A stretch of 64,000 nt of DNA from Ostrinia nubilalis (GCF_963855985.1 NC_087093.1:14957001-15021000); one strand, 5' to 3'; positions 32,967-44,963 are shown, counted from the first letter of the stretch. Notes: a model not told the origin generated them from the letters alone. Numbers and translations: made by a program.

Positions 32967-33470
32967 TTACAAAATAAATATGTAAGTATAGTATTAACAT
33001 TTTATAGGCGATGCTGCTGCTCAAACTTATTGATTGACTGTTTTATTACGAAGTAATAAAATCTATTTTAGGTCGTCAGACGTGACCTTTGCCGCCCACC
33101 GGCTTAATCGCATCATTGTGTAAGCAATTAAGCCATTTTATAGGCGCCTGTAAGACGGCACAATGTAAATAGCTTTCATTTTTTACGTTTTTGTCTTTAG
33201 TCAGGTCTTGTTGGTTTATTTCTAGTACTATAGTACATCCTTGTTGCAAGATTTCACTTAATAAAAAAACTGATTCTACAGTTTTTACTTTCATTTACAT
33301 ATCAGATATTTTTGTTACAAAATCGCTTACTATGACTAGTTTATAAGATGCCATAGTGTCTATATTGATGTGCCGTCACTTGTACTACTATTCGTACCTT
33401 TCAAGAAATGTAATCTTCCTTAACTGTCAATCGTAATGGCCATCACCTCTTTCAAATTATGAGCCTCGCT
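32967..33470. other. Unassigned DNA
   Basis: No supported gene. A 72-codon minus-strand frame (33076-33294) has no known motif. Confidence 0.35.
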
Positions 33471-33535
33471 CACTGCCATTTGAGTTTAGAAATTCTAATT
33501 GCAATAAAAAAATTGAATTTGAATTTGAATACTAT
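33471..33535 (+). mobile_element. LINE 3' tail (TTTGAA repeat)
   Basis: GCAATAAA is followed by TTGAATTTGAATTTGAA, a short tandem tail of the kind found at lepidopteran LINE 3' ends. A similar tail occurs at 62898-62930. A 150-codon frame that starts inside this tail (33459-33911) is a chance frame. Confidence 0.5.
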
Positions 33536-34559
33536 GTCAATCGCTTTGGTATACTATGTTGATCTCTTCATTTCGATCACGCAGAGAAACTCTGAGTATA
33601 GTAGCATATTAATCCACCTATATTCGATTTTATCACCAAATTCCGACCCATATTGTGTCAGCCCTCACTGCGAACTCAACCTTACACAAAGGCACTTAAT
33701 AAAAAACTCATCCGAAAACTTTTCACCGAAACATCATAAAGGGTCGATATACAAGCCGGATAATTCAAGTGCTGTTCAACAACACAGTTTACTCGTAAAA
33801 CTATTCGCATATTCACAAAGTTGCACATTAAATTGTGAGCGGATCGCACGTAATATTCTGTTAAGGGCTGTTTGGATACAATTAGTGTTAGTTGATGTTT
33901 GTTCTGGGTAATTAGACTTGTTAATGATGTTAATTCGAGATACCTTCCTCTTAGACAATGGCATGGAATAGAAATGGGTGCAGAAGGCATGCGTAGGTGG
34001 CGCGTGCGGTGCAGAACAAAGGTTAATAAAAGCGATTTTTAAGGAAAATCACTGGTTTAAAATTAGCAGGCGCGAGAATCACTAGTGCCTACCTACATAT
34101 GGAGCTAAAAAAGTCTTCATTGTTTATGTAATATTAGCTCAGTGGTTTTTTTTTGAGACTAAAACCAGTTCTCGTATCTTTTAGACCATTCTGAGGTGGA
34201 ATTGTTCTAGAATCTAGCGTCGCTTGTTTTACTATATTTTAATTTCTTTTCTTTTTCTATTTTCACCATTGGGTAGAAGTTTGAATTTTGTTCTCGTTAG
34301 ATTCGTTAGAGTATGAATGTCATTAAAACAGATCAGCATAGAATTAGATCTTTAACAGCGCGATAATGTCACTGTGTTAATAAGATCATAACATCCTACA
34401 CACCCATTATACTTTAACTCCTCCTGAATCCTTTAACAAGATAAAACTTTAATCTTCCAACTAAGTAAACTCCCAAAAATAGGGGAAAACAAACCAAAAG
34501 ACCCATTATCCGTTACTTAACTAATGGGGAGACGAGCAGATGTAACGTTACGAGTATTG
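33536..34559. other. Unassigned DNA
   Basis: Beyond the chance frames at 33459-33990 nothing can be supported. Upstream flank of the GC-rich candidate promoter. Confidence 0.35.
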
Positions 34560-34599
34560 TTTCCTCAGATCATAGAAGGGAATAGATGTGAAACGGGGG

Positions 34600-34782
34600 C
34601 GTGGCGCGTGTCTCCGCGATATGCCCAGAAACGAACATCGCCCGCGACGCCAGGTTAGTCGCGAATTCGCGATTCAGTCGTACTGAGGAAATGTTCTCCG
34701 ATATTGTTGGATAATGCGTCGTAACGTGCAATAACATAAGTGAAACGAAGAACTACAGGAACAATGAAGTCATTTACCACAT
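34600..34782 (+). promoter_or_regulatory. Candidate promoter, 5' UTR and first coding exon
   Basis: A CpG-rich block (34596-34680, GGGGGCGTGGCGCGTG) leads into GATTCAGTCG, matching the arthropod initiator TCAGT (34674-34678). About 90 bases later an ATG at 34764 sits in the context GAACAATGA and is followed after 19 coding bases (MKSFTT...) by T|GTAAGT, a consensus splice donor at 34783. The order CpG block, initiator, start codon and donor is what a lepidopteran first exon looks like. No second exon is recognised, so the gene, if real, is not identifiable. Confidence 0.3.
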
Positions 34783-36072
34783 GTAAGTATTGCAAATCCA
34801 TTGGTATTTTGCTTATAAATAAAAAAAACTAAACATTTTTACGAACGAATTCAGTGCCGTGACATTTACTGCGATATCGAAATTAGTGGTGATAAAAATT
34901 CAAACACGTTGTACATTGACGATTTAGTTAGAAACCACTTTATATGTCATGCGTAACTACTGCGCAATGTATTTTATTTCTTCCGATATCCACTGACGCG
35001 TGAAAATACACAGTACGGCCGCATGTGCCGGTCGTAACATAGTGCAGGGCTCGTGTTCTAATACGGTTTCCTATTATCGATAAATAGAAGTAAATTATTA
35101 TTTTCTATTTTCTAATTTTGAATGAAAAAATCATGAGTTGCTTGCGATTTTTAAGTTTTTACAAAAACAACAACAATAGTAGAAGGGATTAGTAACTGTC
35201 AACTATGTAATTACTATAAGAGCTAGTTGAAAGCCTAATATAGGCATTATTTTTGATAAACATAGGCGGTACGAATTTCGCCATAATTAAAAAGTTAATG
35301 CGCGATAGTAGTTAATAATAATTACAGTGATCCTGTTATTATTATTAAAGTAAATAATAATATATTACCAATATTGTAAATACTGGTAAAAATCGCAAGT
35401 ACCTACTTAACCCATGACTTTTCATACAAACTTTGTCAGTCTATAACTTCTATACTCCATCGATAACGACATTGAGCTTTGGTTGGGGTAAATTAATATA
35501 AGGTAACTTCATTTAGTCCCAATAATTGATTCTGAGTTTTCCGTCCATACAAAATGGAACTGACTCCTTTATGCAAAAATCGTTAAAGAACATAATAATA
35601 ACGTATAATAATAAAAAGGTTTTCATACAAGCATTTTTTAAACCAATTTCGAGCCTTGCCCCCAGGATTTAAAGTATCGATATCTTATCGACTCCATTTT
35701 ATTATCTTTCTTCTCTCTAATTGCTTTTTTCAAAGTGTGCGTCACGTCACGCGGCCATTGATTGGCTATAAGGCACGCCTTCTGGCCAATCACCGCACTT
35801 TTAAGCCGGTTGCACATGTTGTCGTAGACTCTCAGTCGCTTTGTTTTTACACAGTTGAATGTGTGTGTGGGAGCTGTGGTGGGGGAAATGTGGGGACACT
35901 GGTTCTCGTTGTAGTTACGCGCGACTTCATATCTATTCTCTTTCTATGATCTGAGATTGTTTCTCAAAATTATAACATGATTACCGTTGGAAACTTGACA
36001 ATTTCCATTTAACATGATAAATGTCTTGAGATAGACGCGTCGTTCGTCGTTACAGGGTTACTCCGAAAAACG
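34783..36072. other. Unassigned DNA with a second GC-rich patch
   Basis: 35730-35900 contains CCAAT-type boxes on both strands (GATTGGC, GGCCAATCACC) and a TCAGTCG initiator-like site at 35839. A 97-codon frame (35656-35949) crosses it but has no recognised domain. It could be another promoter; unproven. Confidence 0.3.
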
Positions 36073-36300
36073 TTACCGAAAGTTTCGAATGTTGCCATTG
36101 TTGCCGTCTTTCTCACGCAAAGGGAGTTTCCAATATGAGCGACGGTGACAGATTGACTCGAAACTGCAAAAACAGCGTTCAGAGTAGCCCTCCTGGGCTC
36201 GGAGGTAATCAGAGTTATTGTCGGAAGCTGGCCTGCAGATGTGGCCCGATGCGTTTTTGGGAAGATTTTTGCTAGGATTAGTCATCTTTTCCGCCATCTT
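36073..36300 (-). CDS. Unrecognised 74-codon frame with YY1/Pho-like start context
   Basis: The minus-strand frame begins CAAGATGGCGGAAAAG, where the ATG lies inside a match to the YY1/Pho recognition word (GCCATCTT on the plus strand, 36293-36300). The translation, MAEKMTNPSKNLPKN..., has several cysteines and histidines but no pattern I can name. No intron or poly(A) signal supports it. It may equally be a regulatory site with a chance frame. Confidence 0.18.
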   Translation of the reverse strand, partial: KMAEKMTNPSKNLPKNASGHICRPASDNNSDYLRAQEGYSERCFCSFESICHRRSYWKLPLREKDGNNGNIRNFR

Positions 36301-36399
36301 GTAATATTAAAATGTGTTTTGACATGACCTGCAACTTAACCCCACGTAATCTTGATTTCATTTGTCACATAGGAAACGCAAATAAAAAATATAATGTCA

Positions 36400-36570
36400 C
36401 GAGCCGGAAGACGTAGCGCGGGCAGTCCTCCCACTAAGTGGACCGACGATCTGGTGAAGGTCGCGGGAGGTGTCGAGCGGCGCAGCACCGGTCTTTGTGG
36501 AATTCCTTAGGGGAGGCCTTTGTCCAGCAGTGGACGTCTTTCGGCTGAAACGAACGAACGAACGAATGTC
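36400..36570 (+). mobile_element. RTE-type LINE 3' end fragment, ACGA tail
   Basis: AAGTGGACCGACGATCTGGT, GGAGGCCTTTGTCCAGCAGT and GGACGTCTTTCGGCTGAAAC, ending in an ACGA tandem tail instead of GATG. The coding strand keeps the WTDDL...QQWTS-type terminus in degenerate form. Confidence 0.75.
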
Positions 36571-37687
36571 CTTCTCATATTGCAATTTGTACCTCTCTTT
36601 TACGTTAATAAGCTGCTTTAAAACACATCGAGTATATTTAGCCAATCTCTCGGCACCGTACTTACAGCAAATGTGTCGCTTCTCCAAGATTGGCTTCTTA
36701 ATTAATTGTTCCACGAATAACAATTACGGAATGGACCCGAAGTAGGTAATTTTACTTATCTGTTTCACTTAGTCACTAACTGAGATTGCAGGTAGACCTA
36801 AACAGTAAGGCTCTTCTTAAAGGTAAGTAGCTGGGTCTGTCTGTATGTTACTATTACTTATGAATTGAAATCGTCCTTGCAGACAATCATAATTCAGTAT
36901 AGTTTGCGTTTCCCAAGGGAGCCGAACATAAACCTTTTAGGCCTTATAGATATAAAACGATATAGAGTTTTATCGATATTATAAAAGGAGACATATTTAG
37001 TTTACGGCTGTGTATGAAATAGCGAATTTTATTACAATACATATTTTATTATGTCATAATAAAACATGAAATTAGTTTGCCTAGTTTTTTTAATGAGATT
37101 ACATAATAATATTTGGTACATATGAATGAAATCTGTACCTACTTTTCTTTCATGAATTACTGTTTGTTCATAAAGGTAGCTTTTAACAAATTGACCATAA
37201 TTGTTCCCCTCTTCTTAGCCAGAAGATGTCCACTGCTGGACAAAACATTAATTATTATGCCTTTACCTCTAATAAGAGGTCTGTTCATAAACAGACGTCT
37301 TATCCAACAAGAGTACATTGCCATAGACATTTTCACCTTATTCCCATTAAAACTTATCACGATTTCAGTCTCTATTCATTAGCGAATAGTGTTTAAACTG
37401 GCGCGGTATAATCAGGCGGTATTTATGTCTGCAATCCTGCGCGCAGTTCGACTGTACTTCAGGAGCAACTGACTCAATTTGATCACTATAACTGCATTCC
37501 GACTGTCGCCCGACCGCGGGCCGTTCGCCATCCAAGTCACGGACTTGGGTGTGTCCTCAGTGACAGCGATGTTTAAATAGATTGAATAGAAATTCACTTA
37601 ATTTAAAATAGTTTGGGAATTTTCAGTTTTAAATACAAAATCAATCGACTGTGAGGCCATAAAGCTAAATACTGCAAGTCACAATAT
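36571..37687. other. Unassigned DNA with a short LINE-like scrap
   Basis: 37218-37245 (AGATGTCCACTGCTGGACAA) resembles the antisense LINE terminus but is isolated. Overlapping 61-89-codon frames on both strands have no support. Confidence 0.3.
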
Positions 37688-37752
37688 CATCGTCATCATC
37701 ATCATTAATTTAACCATAGGACGTACATTGCTAAACATAGGCCTCTACTAAA
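37688..37752 (-). mobile_element. RTE-type LINE 3' end fragment
   Basis: ATCATCGTCATCATCATCAT, then CCATAGGACGTACATTGCTA and AACATAGGCCTCTAC: a short, mutated antisense terminus. Confidence 0.7.
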
Positions 37753-38567
37753 CTGCAAGTCACAACCTGTTAATATATCCTGGCCACGAATGCAACTCTC
37801 TCATAATTGGATGTTTTCTTCTTCAAGTAAAATATACAATCAATATTTGGATCATAATGACCCAAAGGTTGACTGACTTTTAGCATTAAGTCTACACTTT
37901 GTACATTGTATTTGTGCAATAAAGATTTTTCAAATACATATACCTAATATAGATTTTTTTTACTTTACTTTTTTTTTACATTGTCAACGTTGCGGGTATA
38001 GTTCTAGAGCCTTTATTTACATAATGTGTAGAAATAAATAAATATTACTCGTATTAGAATGTCATATTATTATACAGGAGGTACGAGAAACAATGCAATA
38101 GTATACACAAATGAGTTACAACGATTCACAGTTTAAATTCCGTAAAGTTTAAGACAAAAATGAAGTAAAATTGAGTCTTAAACTCACGACTCTCGTAAGT
38201 TAGAGTAATATTTTGCTCCGCTGAAACTCACGCCATACCTTTGTTAGACTGTGGACCGAGTTCGCTAAGAGGTGTTTGTATTGAAATTGATTTATGGAAA
38301 TTTTGCAGCGAAGACGCGTCTACAGCGTCGGCCACAGATCGTTAAAACAAATCAAATCAAGGTTTTTTTTTCACCGCTTCTTAACAAATGGCAACACCGT
38401 AACCCTTGGCACAGATTATCCACTCCAAATGTTTTTTGTTTACATCTTTAGTAGTTACCGTGGAGCTTGAATATTTTGTGGTAAAATCTCTAGCAGACTG
38501 TATAAATTGCACCTTGAAAAGAAAAATAAATAGATTTATTATGATTTGAATAATAATTTTGGTAAAA
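37753..38567. other. Unassigned DNA
   Basis: TTGTGCAATAAAG at 37912-37924 resembles a LINE 3' tail. No gene. Confidence 0.3.
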
Positions 38568-38656
38568 TTAAAAACCGGCCAAGTGCGAGTCGGACTCGCG
38601 CACCGAGGGTTCCGTACCATTGATTTATGAAATTAAAATTATTATTTTTTATTTAA

Positions 38657-39735
38657 CCTTTAACCAGTGACATGACTATTTTATAACACTATAAGGGACA
38701 TGACGTCTCACAGGCTACTACTTCGAAATCAAAAAATTTACAAAATTGCATGTGGATTACTTTAAAATTGTATTTGTATTTAACTATTGGTATGTCAATA
38801 AAACAAATGTAAATGAATTCAATCATTTTTTTTATAATTACATAGAAAAAAACTATAATTACCAATTAGTGGTAATTTTCAGCCTCAATTTATATGAGGT
38901 CCTTTTTTAGCATTTTAATAGACTTTACATAAATTCTATGTCAAATTTAATACTTTTTACTAAAAATCTATTAATATAGAAACCGAAAAAACATTAAAGC
39001 CACTTCTGAAAACTAAAAATAAAAAATTCTGACACCCGCTCAATTTGGCATAAAATCAATGGCAATTTTTGCAGAAAATGCGAGAACATTGCAAACATAT
39101 GGGATTCCAACACCCCAACACAAGTGTACTGTGGCGGCGTAGCATGGCTTGGCACCTGGGGCGACCCCTTCCCCCCCTCCTCACCCCTCATAAGACCATA
39201 AGTTGGATGTTCATATTGCGGGGGGCTAAGGCACCCCAGAATGGTCTGGTGTCCCCCAGAATTTTCGGGTTACCGGTTTGAAGCCGAAAGATTTTAGTAC
39301 TAAGTCATCATGAGCTATATTATTATGATGAGATGATACCAATCGCATGCACCCCCTTATCATGACATATCAGATGCGCGACGTCCTTGTCATGCAGATG
39401 CACCTGTGGGCACTAATCTTCGCGACTGAGTTGTCACTCCGTTGTCACCCCCTGATGCTTGGCACCCGGGGCGGACCCCCCCCCCCCCCAGTAGAGTGTA
39501 AAAGTTTTTGTATGACAACTAGGGACATGTAGCCTCACAGGCTACGATAGATTTTCTAATTCGTATAACTTACGTACAAAACAACCGATAACACGTCTGC
39601 CTTTTTCTGTGGTCGTTTTAACACTAAAACAAAAGCTACTAAGACGCTGGGTCGCTGCAAGCGAGGGGAAGTGGTCAATTCTAAGAATTTGAAAAACATG
39701 AGACGCCTGTGAGACTACGTGTCACTGGTTAAAGG
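38657..39735 (+). mobile_element. TTAA-flanked piggyBac-like element nested in the repeat
   Basis: TTAA|CCTTTAACCAGTGACA at the left, mirrored exactly over 16 bp at the right end, then |TTAA (39736-39739). Subterminal CTCACAGGCTAC words recur at 38707, 39534 and, inverted, around 39700. Two internal blocks share GCTTGGCACC(T/C)GGGGCG followed by long C runs (39149-39177, 39458-39489). The 1079 bp hold no transposase; the 61-70-codon frames are proline-rich translations of the C runs. Confidence 0.85.
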
Positions 39736-39873
39736 TTAAGTTATTAGTATGAAAGATTACGCGGTAATAAGCGGTTTACGATTTACTAGGTATTAAAAAA
39801 AACTACTTACTAGATCTCGTTCAAAACAATTTTCGTTGGTATGTGAAAATTTTAAAAAACATAATATGATGTA

Positions 39874-40322
39874 CAGTCGCGGAATGAAAAGGTTCGTCAG
39901 TTTTCAAATTGATTCCTTCAACGAATCGCGAGCACATATTACCTTTTGAAACTATGTTACAGAATAATCTCGAGTTAGACAAAATAATCTTTAACTGTTA
40001 GTCAGTAAAGTTCAAAATTATTCAGATTAAAGTTGTTTGACATTTATCTTGTCAAGAAGATTTTTATGATTGATAAACTAAAACCTTCTTGTTGGTTCAA
40101 CCTGCCATTATTATTTCTATTAAATAAAAAAAATACATTTTGTAACATTGCACTGATGGGACAGAAAAATAAGCAAAACCTTCTTCGTTAGCAAACGTCA
40201 CATTTATTTAAATGTTAGCAGCACTGTTTCTTGCACTGGTATGTTGGCAGGTTTGACTCTTACAGTACCTAGTGCAAGCGAAAACCGACACTAAGGTGAC
40301 GAACCTTTTCATTCCGCGACTG
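39874..40322 (-). mobile_element. TA-flanked MITE, CAGTCGCGGAATG family, copy 2
   Basis: Inverted relative to 13460-13930 and similar throughout. Terminal repeats CAGTCGCGGAATGAAAAGG and TA on both sides. Inserted in the loop region of a hairpin of the surrounding repeat. Confidence 0.9.
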
Positions 40323-41221
40323 TATACATTACTATAAAAGTAATGTACATCATATGTTTTTTAAAATTTTTCATTTTCTTGTTTTAGAAGTTCGAGGGGG
40401 GGGGGGGACCAACTTTTTTCCACTTTGGAAGCGTCTGTCACGCAAACTATTCGGTTTAGAAAAAAAATGTTTCAGAAACTTCGATATCATTTTTGAAGAC
40501 CTATCCATAGATACCCCACAGGTATGTGTTTGATGAAAAAAAATTTTTGAGTTTCAGTTCTAAGTATGGAAAGCCCCTAATTTTTTTTTTTGCATCAAAA
40601 TCTTAATGCGGTTCACAGAATACATCTACTTACCAAGTTTCAACAGTATAGCTTTTATAGTTTCGGAAAAAAATGGCTGTGACATACGGACGGACAGACG
40701 GACGGACAGACAGACATGACGAATCTATAAGGGTCCCGTTTTTTGGCTACGGAACCCTAAAAAGGGGATTACCTATTTGCGATTATGTTATCAAGGTATA
40801 ATTTAATTAGAATTTGGTAATCACATGAGAGTTCCAAAGTCACTGTAGGTGAAACTCTACCGCCTTTAATACATTTATAGTGTAATTAAAGATGAATTCG
40901 CCTTTGATATCCCAGCATTTTGATATCACCCAAAGTTGTTTTCTCAGACGAGAATTTATTAAAACCTCTGCTGATGGAATATTGATGTTTCGCGCGATAT
41001 TTTTAAAAGCAAACAACACTTTGATCTCACGATTTGGTATTCGCACCGCTCGTTCTAATCAGGACCTAAGGAGATCAAACCTTGCTTGCAAAAATTACAT
41101 TAAGAGTGCGTCTTCATCGTAAATATTTGAATAAAACATCGACTCTGATTTTAATGTTGTTACTTTAACAGGATTGTAGAATGTTGACTTTGTTTTTTGG
41201 TTGCTTTTTATTAAATTAGAA

Positions 41222-41386
41222 ACAGCGTGGGACGTCCACCCACAAGGTGGACCGACGACCTGATAAAGGTAGCAGGAAGGCGCTGGATGCAGGCAGCTAC
41301 CAACCGTGCGATTTGGAAGTCATTGAAGGAGACCTATGTTCAGCAGTGGACGTACTATGGCTGAAATGATGATGATGATGATGAAA
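41222..41386 (+). mobile_element. RTE-type LINE 3' end, reading frame intact
   Basis: The fragment translates without interruption as GRPPTRWTDDLIKVAGRRWM..., ending ...YVQQWTYYG*, then a GATGATGATG tail. This is the C-terminus of the RTE endonuclease/reverse transcriptase polyprotein, and it is the clearest of the nine copies in the window. 5'-truncated to about 165 bp. Confidence 0.88.
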
Positions 41387-41425
41387 TTAGAAAGTTCTAA
41401 TACTCAAGAGCAAGAGAAACTATCA

Positions 41426-41567
41426 CCCGTATTCACAAACATTACTATGAGGTCTCACAGTGCGCGTGGACGCACAGGGTGACACATGAACCAATCACAG
41501 AGCTCTATTCAACGATTTGCGTTTGATTTGCTGCTTCACTTAAGCAAGCATTGTTTGTGAATACGGG
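41426..41567 (+). mobile_element. MITE, CCCGTATTCACAAAC family
   Basis: CCCGTATTCACAAACATTAC at the left and GTTTGTGAATACGGG at the right are inverted repeats of about 15 bp. 142 bp. Related copies at 15449-15548 and 51856-51996. Confidence 0.88.
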
Positions 41568-42056
41568 CATATGTATTGCTTGTACAGACAATGCCACATC
41601 AAGCTTCACTTAAATAAGTACTTATTTATGATTGTTATCAATCTTGATTGACACTTTCTGATTTAAAAATAAACTTTACCTAACTATAAACTTCCACAAT
41701 TTCAGGTAGATATGAAATCACTGTTGTCAAAAGAACACATAATATAACATGCCACTTAATCAACAGTATCCGACTACATCCATATGAAAAAACAATATGG
41801 ATTCCTCGAATATTCCGATAATACAGATCGGAATTTATCCCATGCAAAGCGAGCGATATTTATCCGACATATTGTGATGGATATTGGTAATCGAGGCAAA
41901 AATCAGAGGGATCTGTAATGCGACACATATTTGTAAAAATGAAAATTAAATGAGTTGCCATCTATTGCCTTGAGTTTGATCGTAGGAGAGTTCTCAAATG
42001 GAGACTTGTTGTAGCTTAACAAATGCAGACACGACAAAACAAACTGAAGATCCTTA

Positions 42057-42237
42057 AGCTCGATTCACACATATCTGTGAAGCTACAGTTCCGTCACAGT
42101 ACCGGCACAGTACCGGCACGCATCCCATACATCTGACAAGTGTCAGTGTCAGTGACGATAGAAACTGTATGAAAGAATATTTCGCACTGTGCCAGTACTG
42201 TGACGGAACTGTGGCACTGATATGTGTGAATCGAGCT
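42057..42237 (+). mobile_element. Palindromic MITE with TTA TSD (PIF/Harbinger-like)
   Basis: AGCTCGATTCACACATATC is inverted at the right end, with TTA duplicated outside (42054-42056, 42238-42240). CAGTTCCGTCACAGTACCGG and its partner extend the palindrome inward. 181 bp, no frame. Confidence 0.88.
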
Positions 42238-43426
42238 TTAATCTTATTTTGTAACTGATTATGTGATTTTAGAAAACGATGTAAGTAATATTACTCATCA
42301 AATTATAAGTATCGTAACCTGAGGAAATATTACCTATATTGACAAAATAGTCATACAAAATTCTTACATTAAGTAAGTTGATTGAAACTGTGTACTTTTT
42401 GATTTTTTTTTTGTTAAAAGATCATTATTTATACCGATTGTTTTATCATTTTATTATGCCAAAAATGAAATACACAAAATATCAAAAATGTATACTAATG
42501 AGAACTCTACCAAGTATAAAACTGAAGTAATTTAGTCTGTTTCGTTTTTAATGCCTTTTTTCTCACACTCACATTTAGCTGTTCTACCTGGGCTGTGGTA
42601 AAAGTAGCGCTCAAATAGAGCCTCGTTCGCGACAGTTCAAAGCGTCTCGTTGCTAGGCAACGGCCGCCATTCACAGGACGCGACGTTTACACGGGCCATT
42701 GGTAGCACGACCCGGTCGAATCGAGATGAGGTCGAAAAAGGAACATCGGAACTGTGTGACCTTTTGTAAGGCGTGATGTCAAATTGCAGCGTTAGAAAAT
42801 AAAAGAATGCGGAACCTCGTTTATTCGCAGTACTCTTCGACGAATGAAGAATTTTTATACTTCCTCTATCCTTATTATGGAATCAGATGAAATTATGTAT
42901 CTACCTGAATGACATTTTTTTGATAATGATCTACTTTAAGCAAATTCATTTATTATTTCTTATGAAGCGCTTGCATCTAAAAAAAGATTGAAATCTAAGT
43001 CTTCATAAAAACTCGGTTGAAATCAAAAAGGTTCTAATACTAAGTATACATACCTGTGTGTATAGTTTTCCACCATTTCACAAACTAGTTAGAATCGTGA
43101 GATGTGATAGCCCACGTAGCGTGTCAACTGCGTAACATGGCCAGTTTAATTAAGCCCGTGGGTTAACACCTAGACGGTAATACAATCATTCCTCTGGCAT
43201 ACCAGTACCGCGGAAGTTTCAACTGAAAACCTACCCTCACACCTGTAAGATAAAGTTTAGTTTAGATTGCAGTTGTAAGTGTAAAGATGAACGCATACGG
43301 CAGTCAGGGAGACGGGGGAGGTCTCGATTTAATTGTCACGTTCGATATCATTAATGTTTTGGTATAACAGGTTTTGTTTATTGCCAGTATTTTGCAATAA
43401 TTTGCGGTATTTATTTGTTTTAGGGA
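42238..43426. other. Mostly unassigned DNA around the X-box
   Basis: Apart from the GC-rich segment 42590-42780 no structure is seen. No frame above 60 codons. Confidence 0.35.
42649..42661. promoter_or_regulatory. Candidate RFX X-box
   Basis: GTTGCTAGGCAAC is a perfect 5-bp-arm palindrome with a 3-base centre, matching the RFX-factor X-box that controls ciliary genes in animals. It lies in a GC-rich block (42590-42780) with CGGCCGCCATT, a YY1/Pho-type word, immediately to its right and an inverted CCAAT-type word (GGCCATTGG) nearby. This combination is what a TATA-less promoter would show, but no initiator, start codon or splice donor could be placed downstream with confidence. Confidence 0.35.
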
Positions 43427-43500
43427 TTAGGTCTCAGGTGTCATTGATCCCACGACCTTTCGCTTGCCAGGTGACTGATGTAACCGTTGAGCTACGTTTG
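43427..43500 (-). mobile_element. tRNA-derived SINE head
   Basis: Minus strand: A-box-like GTAGCTCAACGGTTACATCA and a degraded B box (GGTCGTGGGATCAATGACAC). The arms do not pair like a functional tRNA. Confidence 0.55.
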
Positions 43501-43522
43501 AGATATAACTCTAGTGTGTTTC

Positions 43523-43860
43523 ATCATTGTCATCATTTTAGCCACAGGTCGTCCACTGCTGAATCAATGATTTGTATACTGACTGGTTGGTAGCGGTCTA
43601 TATCCAGCGCCTTCCTGCTACGGTCAAATTGTGCACTTTCCGGTACGTGGCCTCCACTTCAGAACCTTGTTGCTCTTGTTGCTCCATCGGCCGTCAGTTC
43701 CGCGAACTATGTGCCCTGCCCATTGTCACTTCAGCTTGCTAAATCTTCAGGCTTTCAGCGACTTTATTTCGTTTATTTACTCTCTCTATATTTATCTCCT
43801 CGTTTCTGATTCGAGCCCGTAAAGAAATACCGCGCATAGTCCTTTCCATAGCACCTTTAA
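43523..43860 (-). mobile_element. RTE-type LINE 3' fragment, longer copy
   Basis: CATCATTGTCATCATTTTAG, CCACAGGTCGTCCACTGCTG and TGGTTGGTAGCGGTCTATAT, then CACTTCAGCTTGCTAAATCT and GTAAAGAAATACCGCGCATA, extending about 340 bp into the coding part (antisense). Corresponds to 12027-12400. Confidence 0.8.
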
Positions 43861-44963
43861 TGTTACACTTATTGCTTGCAATGATAACTCGACCTTGGAT
43901 GAAAACTAACAAACCAATTTACGGATCATGATATTAAAATAGTAAGGAAAAAAAATATGGAAAAATTATCATTATAACTTACGTACGTATAATAATTTCA
44001 GCTTCTAATTGATCAGGTGATTTATTTTTAGACACAGGCCCTGCCCAACCAGGGCTCCAGTTATTGGCAAAGTCATTGATTATTTACTGGAGCGTCTATC
44101 CAGTTTCCTACGGGCCATGGATTCGAGCTCTGTAGCGATCAGTGGTTGGATATCAATTTACAATACACACATGATCAGTTTGCGACCTTTAAAGGGTCAA
44201 AGGTCAAAGAGAAAAACTTCCTAGAAGGATTGCGATATAATGCTTACTTAAGTTACTACTGAATTATGTAGTTTTTTTCTTGGTAAATAAAAAGCACTTG
44301 AAATAAATAAAAAACTATGCCGGACAAAATTTATTGGACTTGAACATTTTTATTGACCATTTTGTATTTATTACTTTGTTCTTGAGCAAATAAATGAATA
44401 TTATTATTATAATATCACAGCGATCAAAAAATGTCTTGTCCGTATAATAATTGATAAATCACAATGTAAACACAGTATCTTTAAAGCATCTTTTGTGGTA
44501 TAAATTAAAATACGTCTGAATGGAAAAGAATAAAAGACAACCCAAGCAGAAATCCTTGAAGTAGTGAATTGGAAGCAAAGTTTTAGTTCGTAAATATTTA
44601 AAGACGAATTGCAAATCCACAATACTATTGAATGCCAAACTCAAAGTATTATTTCGACCATTATTGCTTCGGATGGCGAGCTCGGTTACAAATTCATACT
44701 TCGATCTAGACTGGTAATTAAATGGGTCTATTTTCAGTCTAGCTGCGACCAGTTAGGGGTCATTGACGTTGGGCATATTTCAGGGCGTTTATATTCATTA
44801 TTTATTAGTTTGTAGGCCCTTTTTATAGCGTTAATACACGATCTAATTAATAAAGCTTGCTCTACCACCCTTTTGAAACAACAGAATTTAGTTCTAAGAA
44901 GAAGTGGCAAAAGAAAGTCAGCGTTGTCAGTCTTTTGTTTATCACCTGAAACATAATCATAGT
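43861..44963. other. Unassigned DNA
   Basis: A stretch at 44090-44150 (ATGGATTCGAGCTCTG) might be a SINE B box. No other structure. Overlapping small frames at 44407-45078 run in opposite directions and are unsupported. Confidence 0.3.

Larger units (their letters stand above)
38568..40765 (+). mobile_element. Lepidopteran interspersed repeat CCGGCCAAGTGCGAG...GGCTACGGAACCC, carrying two insertions
   Basis: It opens AAAACCGGCCAAGTGCGAGT, then CGGACTCGCGCAC, and closes with a GACGGACAGAC run, ATGACGAATCTATAAGGGTC and GGCTACGGAACCCTAAAAA, which I know as a very common lepidopteran repeat. GGGTTCCGTA near the start and TACGGAACCC near the end form a short inverted pair. Two later elements lie inside: a TTAA element (38657-39735) and a TA MITE (39874-40322). 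Removing them leaves about 0.66 kb. An internal hairpin (39843-39872 against 40345-40374) is split by the MITE. Class not assigned. Confidence 0.8.

Noticed and set aside
33459..33911. A 150-codon frame, the longest outside the transposon genes
   Set aside because: It starts inside a LINE tail, overlaps open frames on the other strand and shows no domain or splice context.
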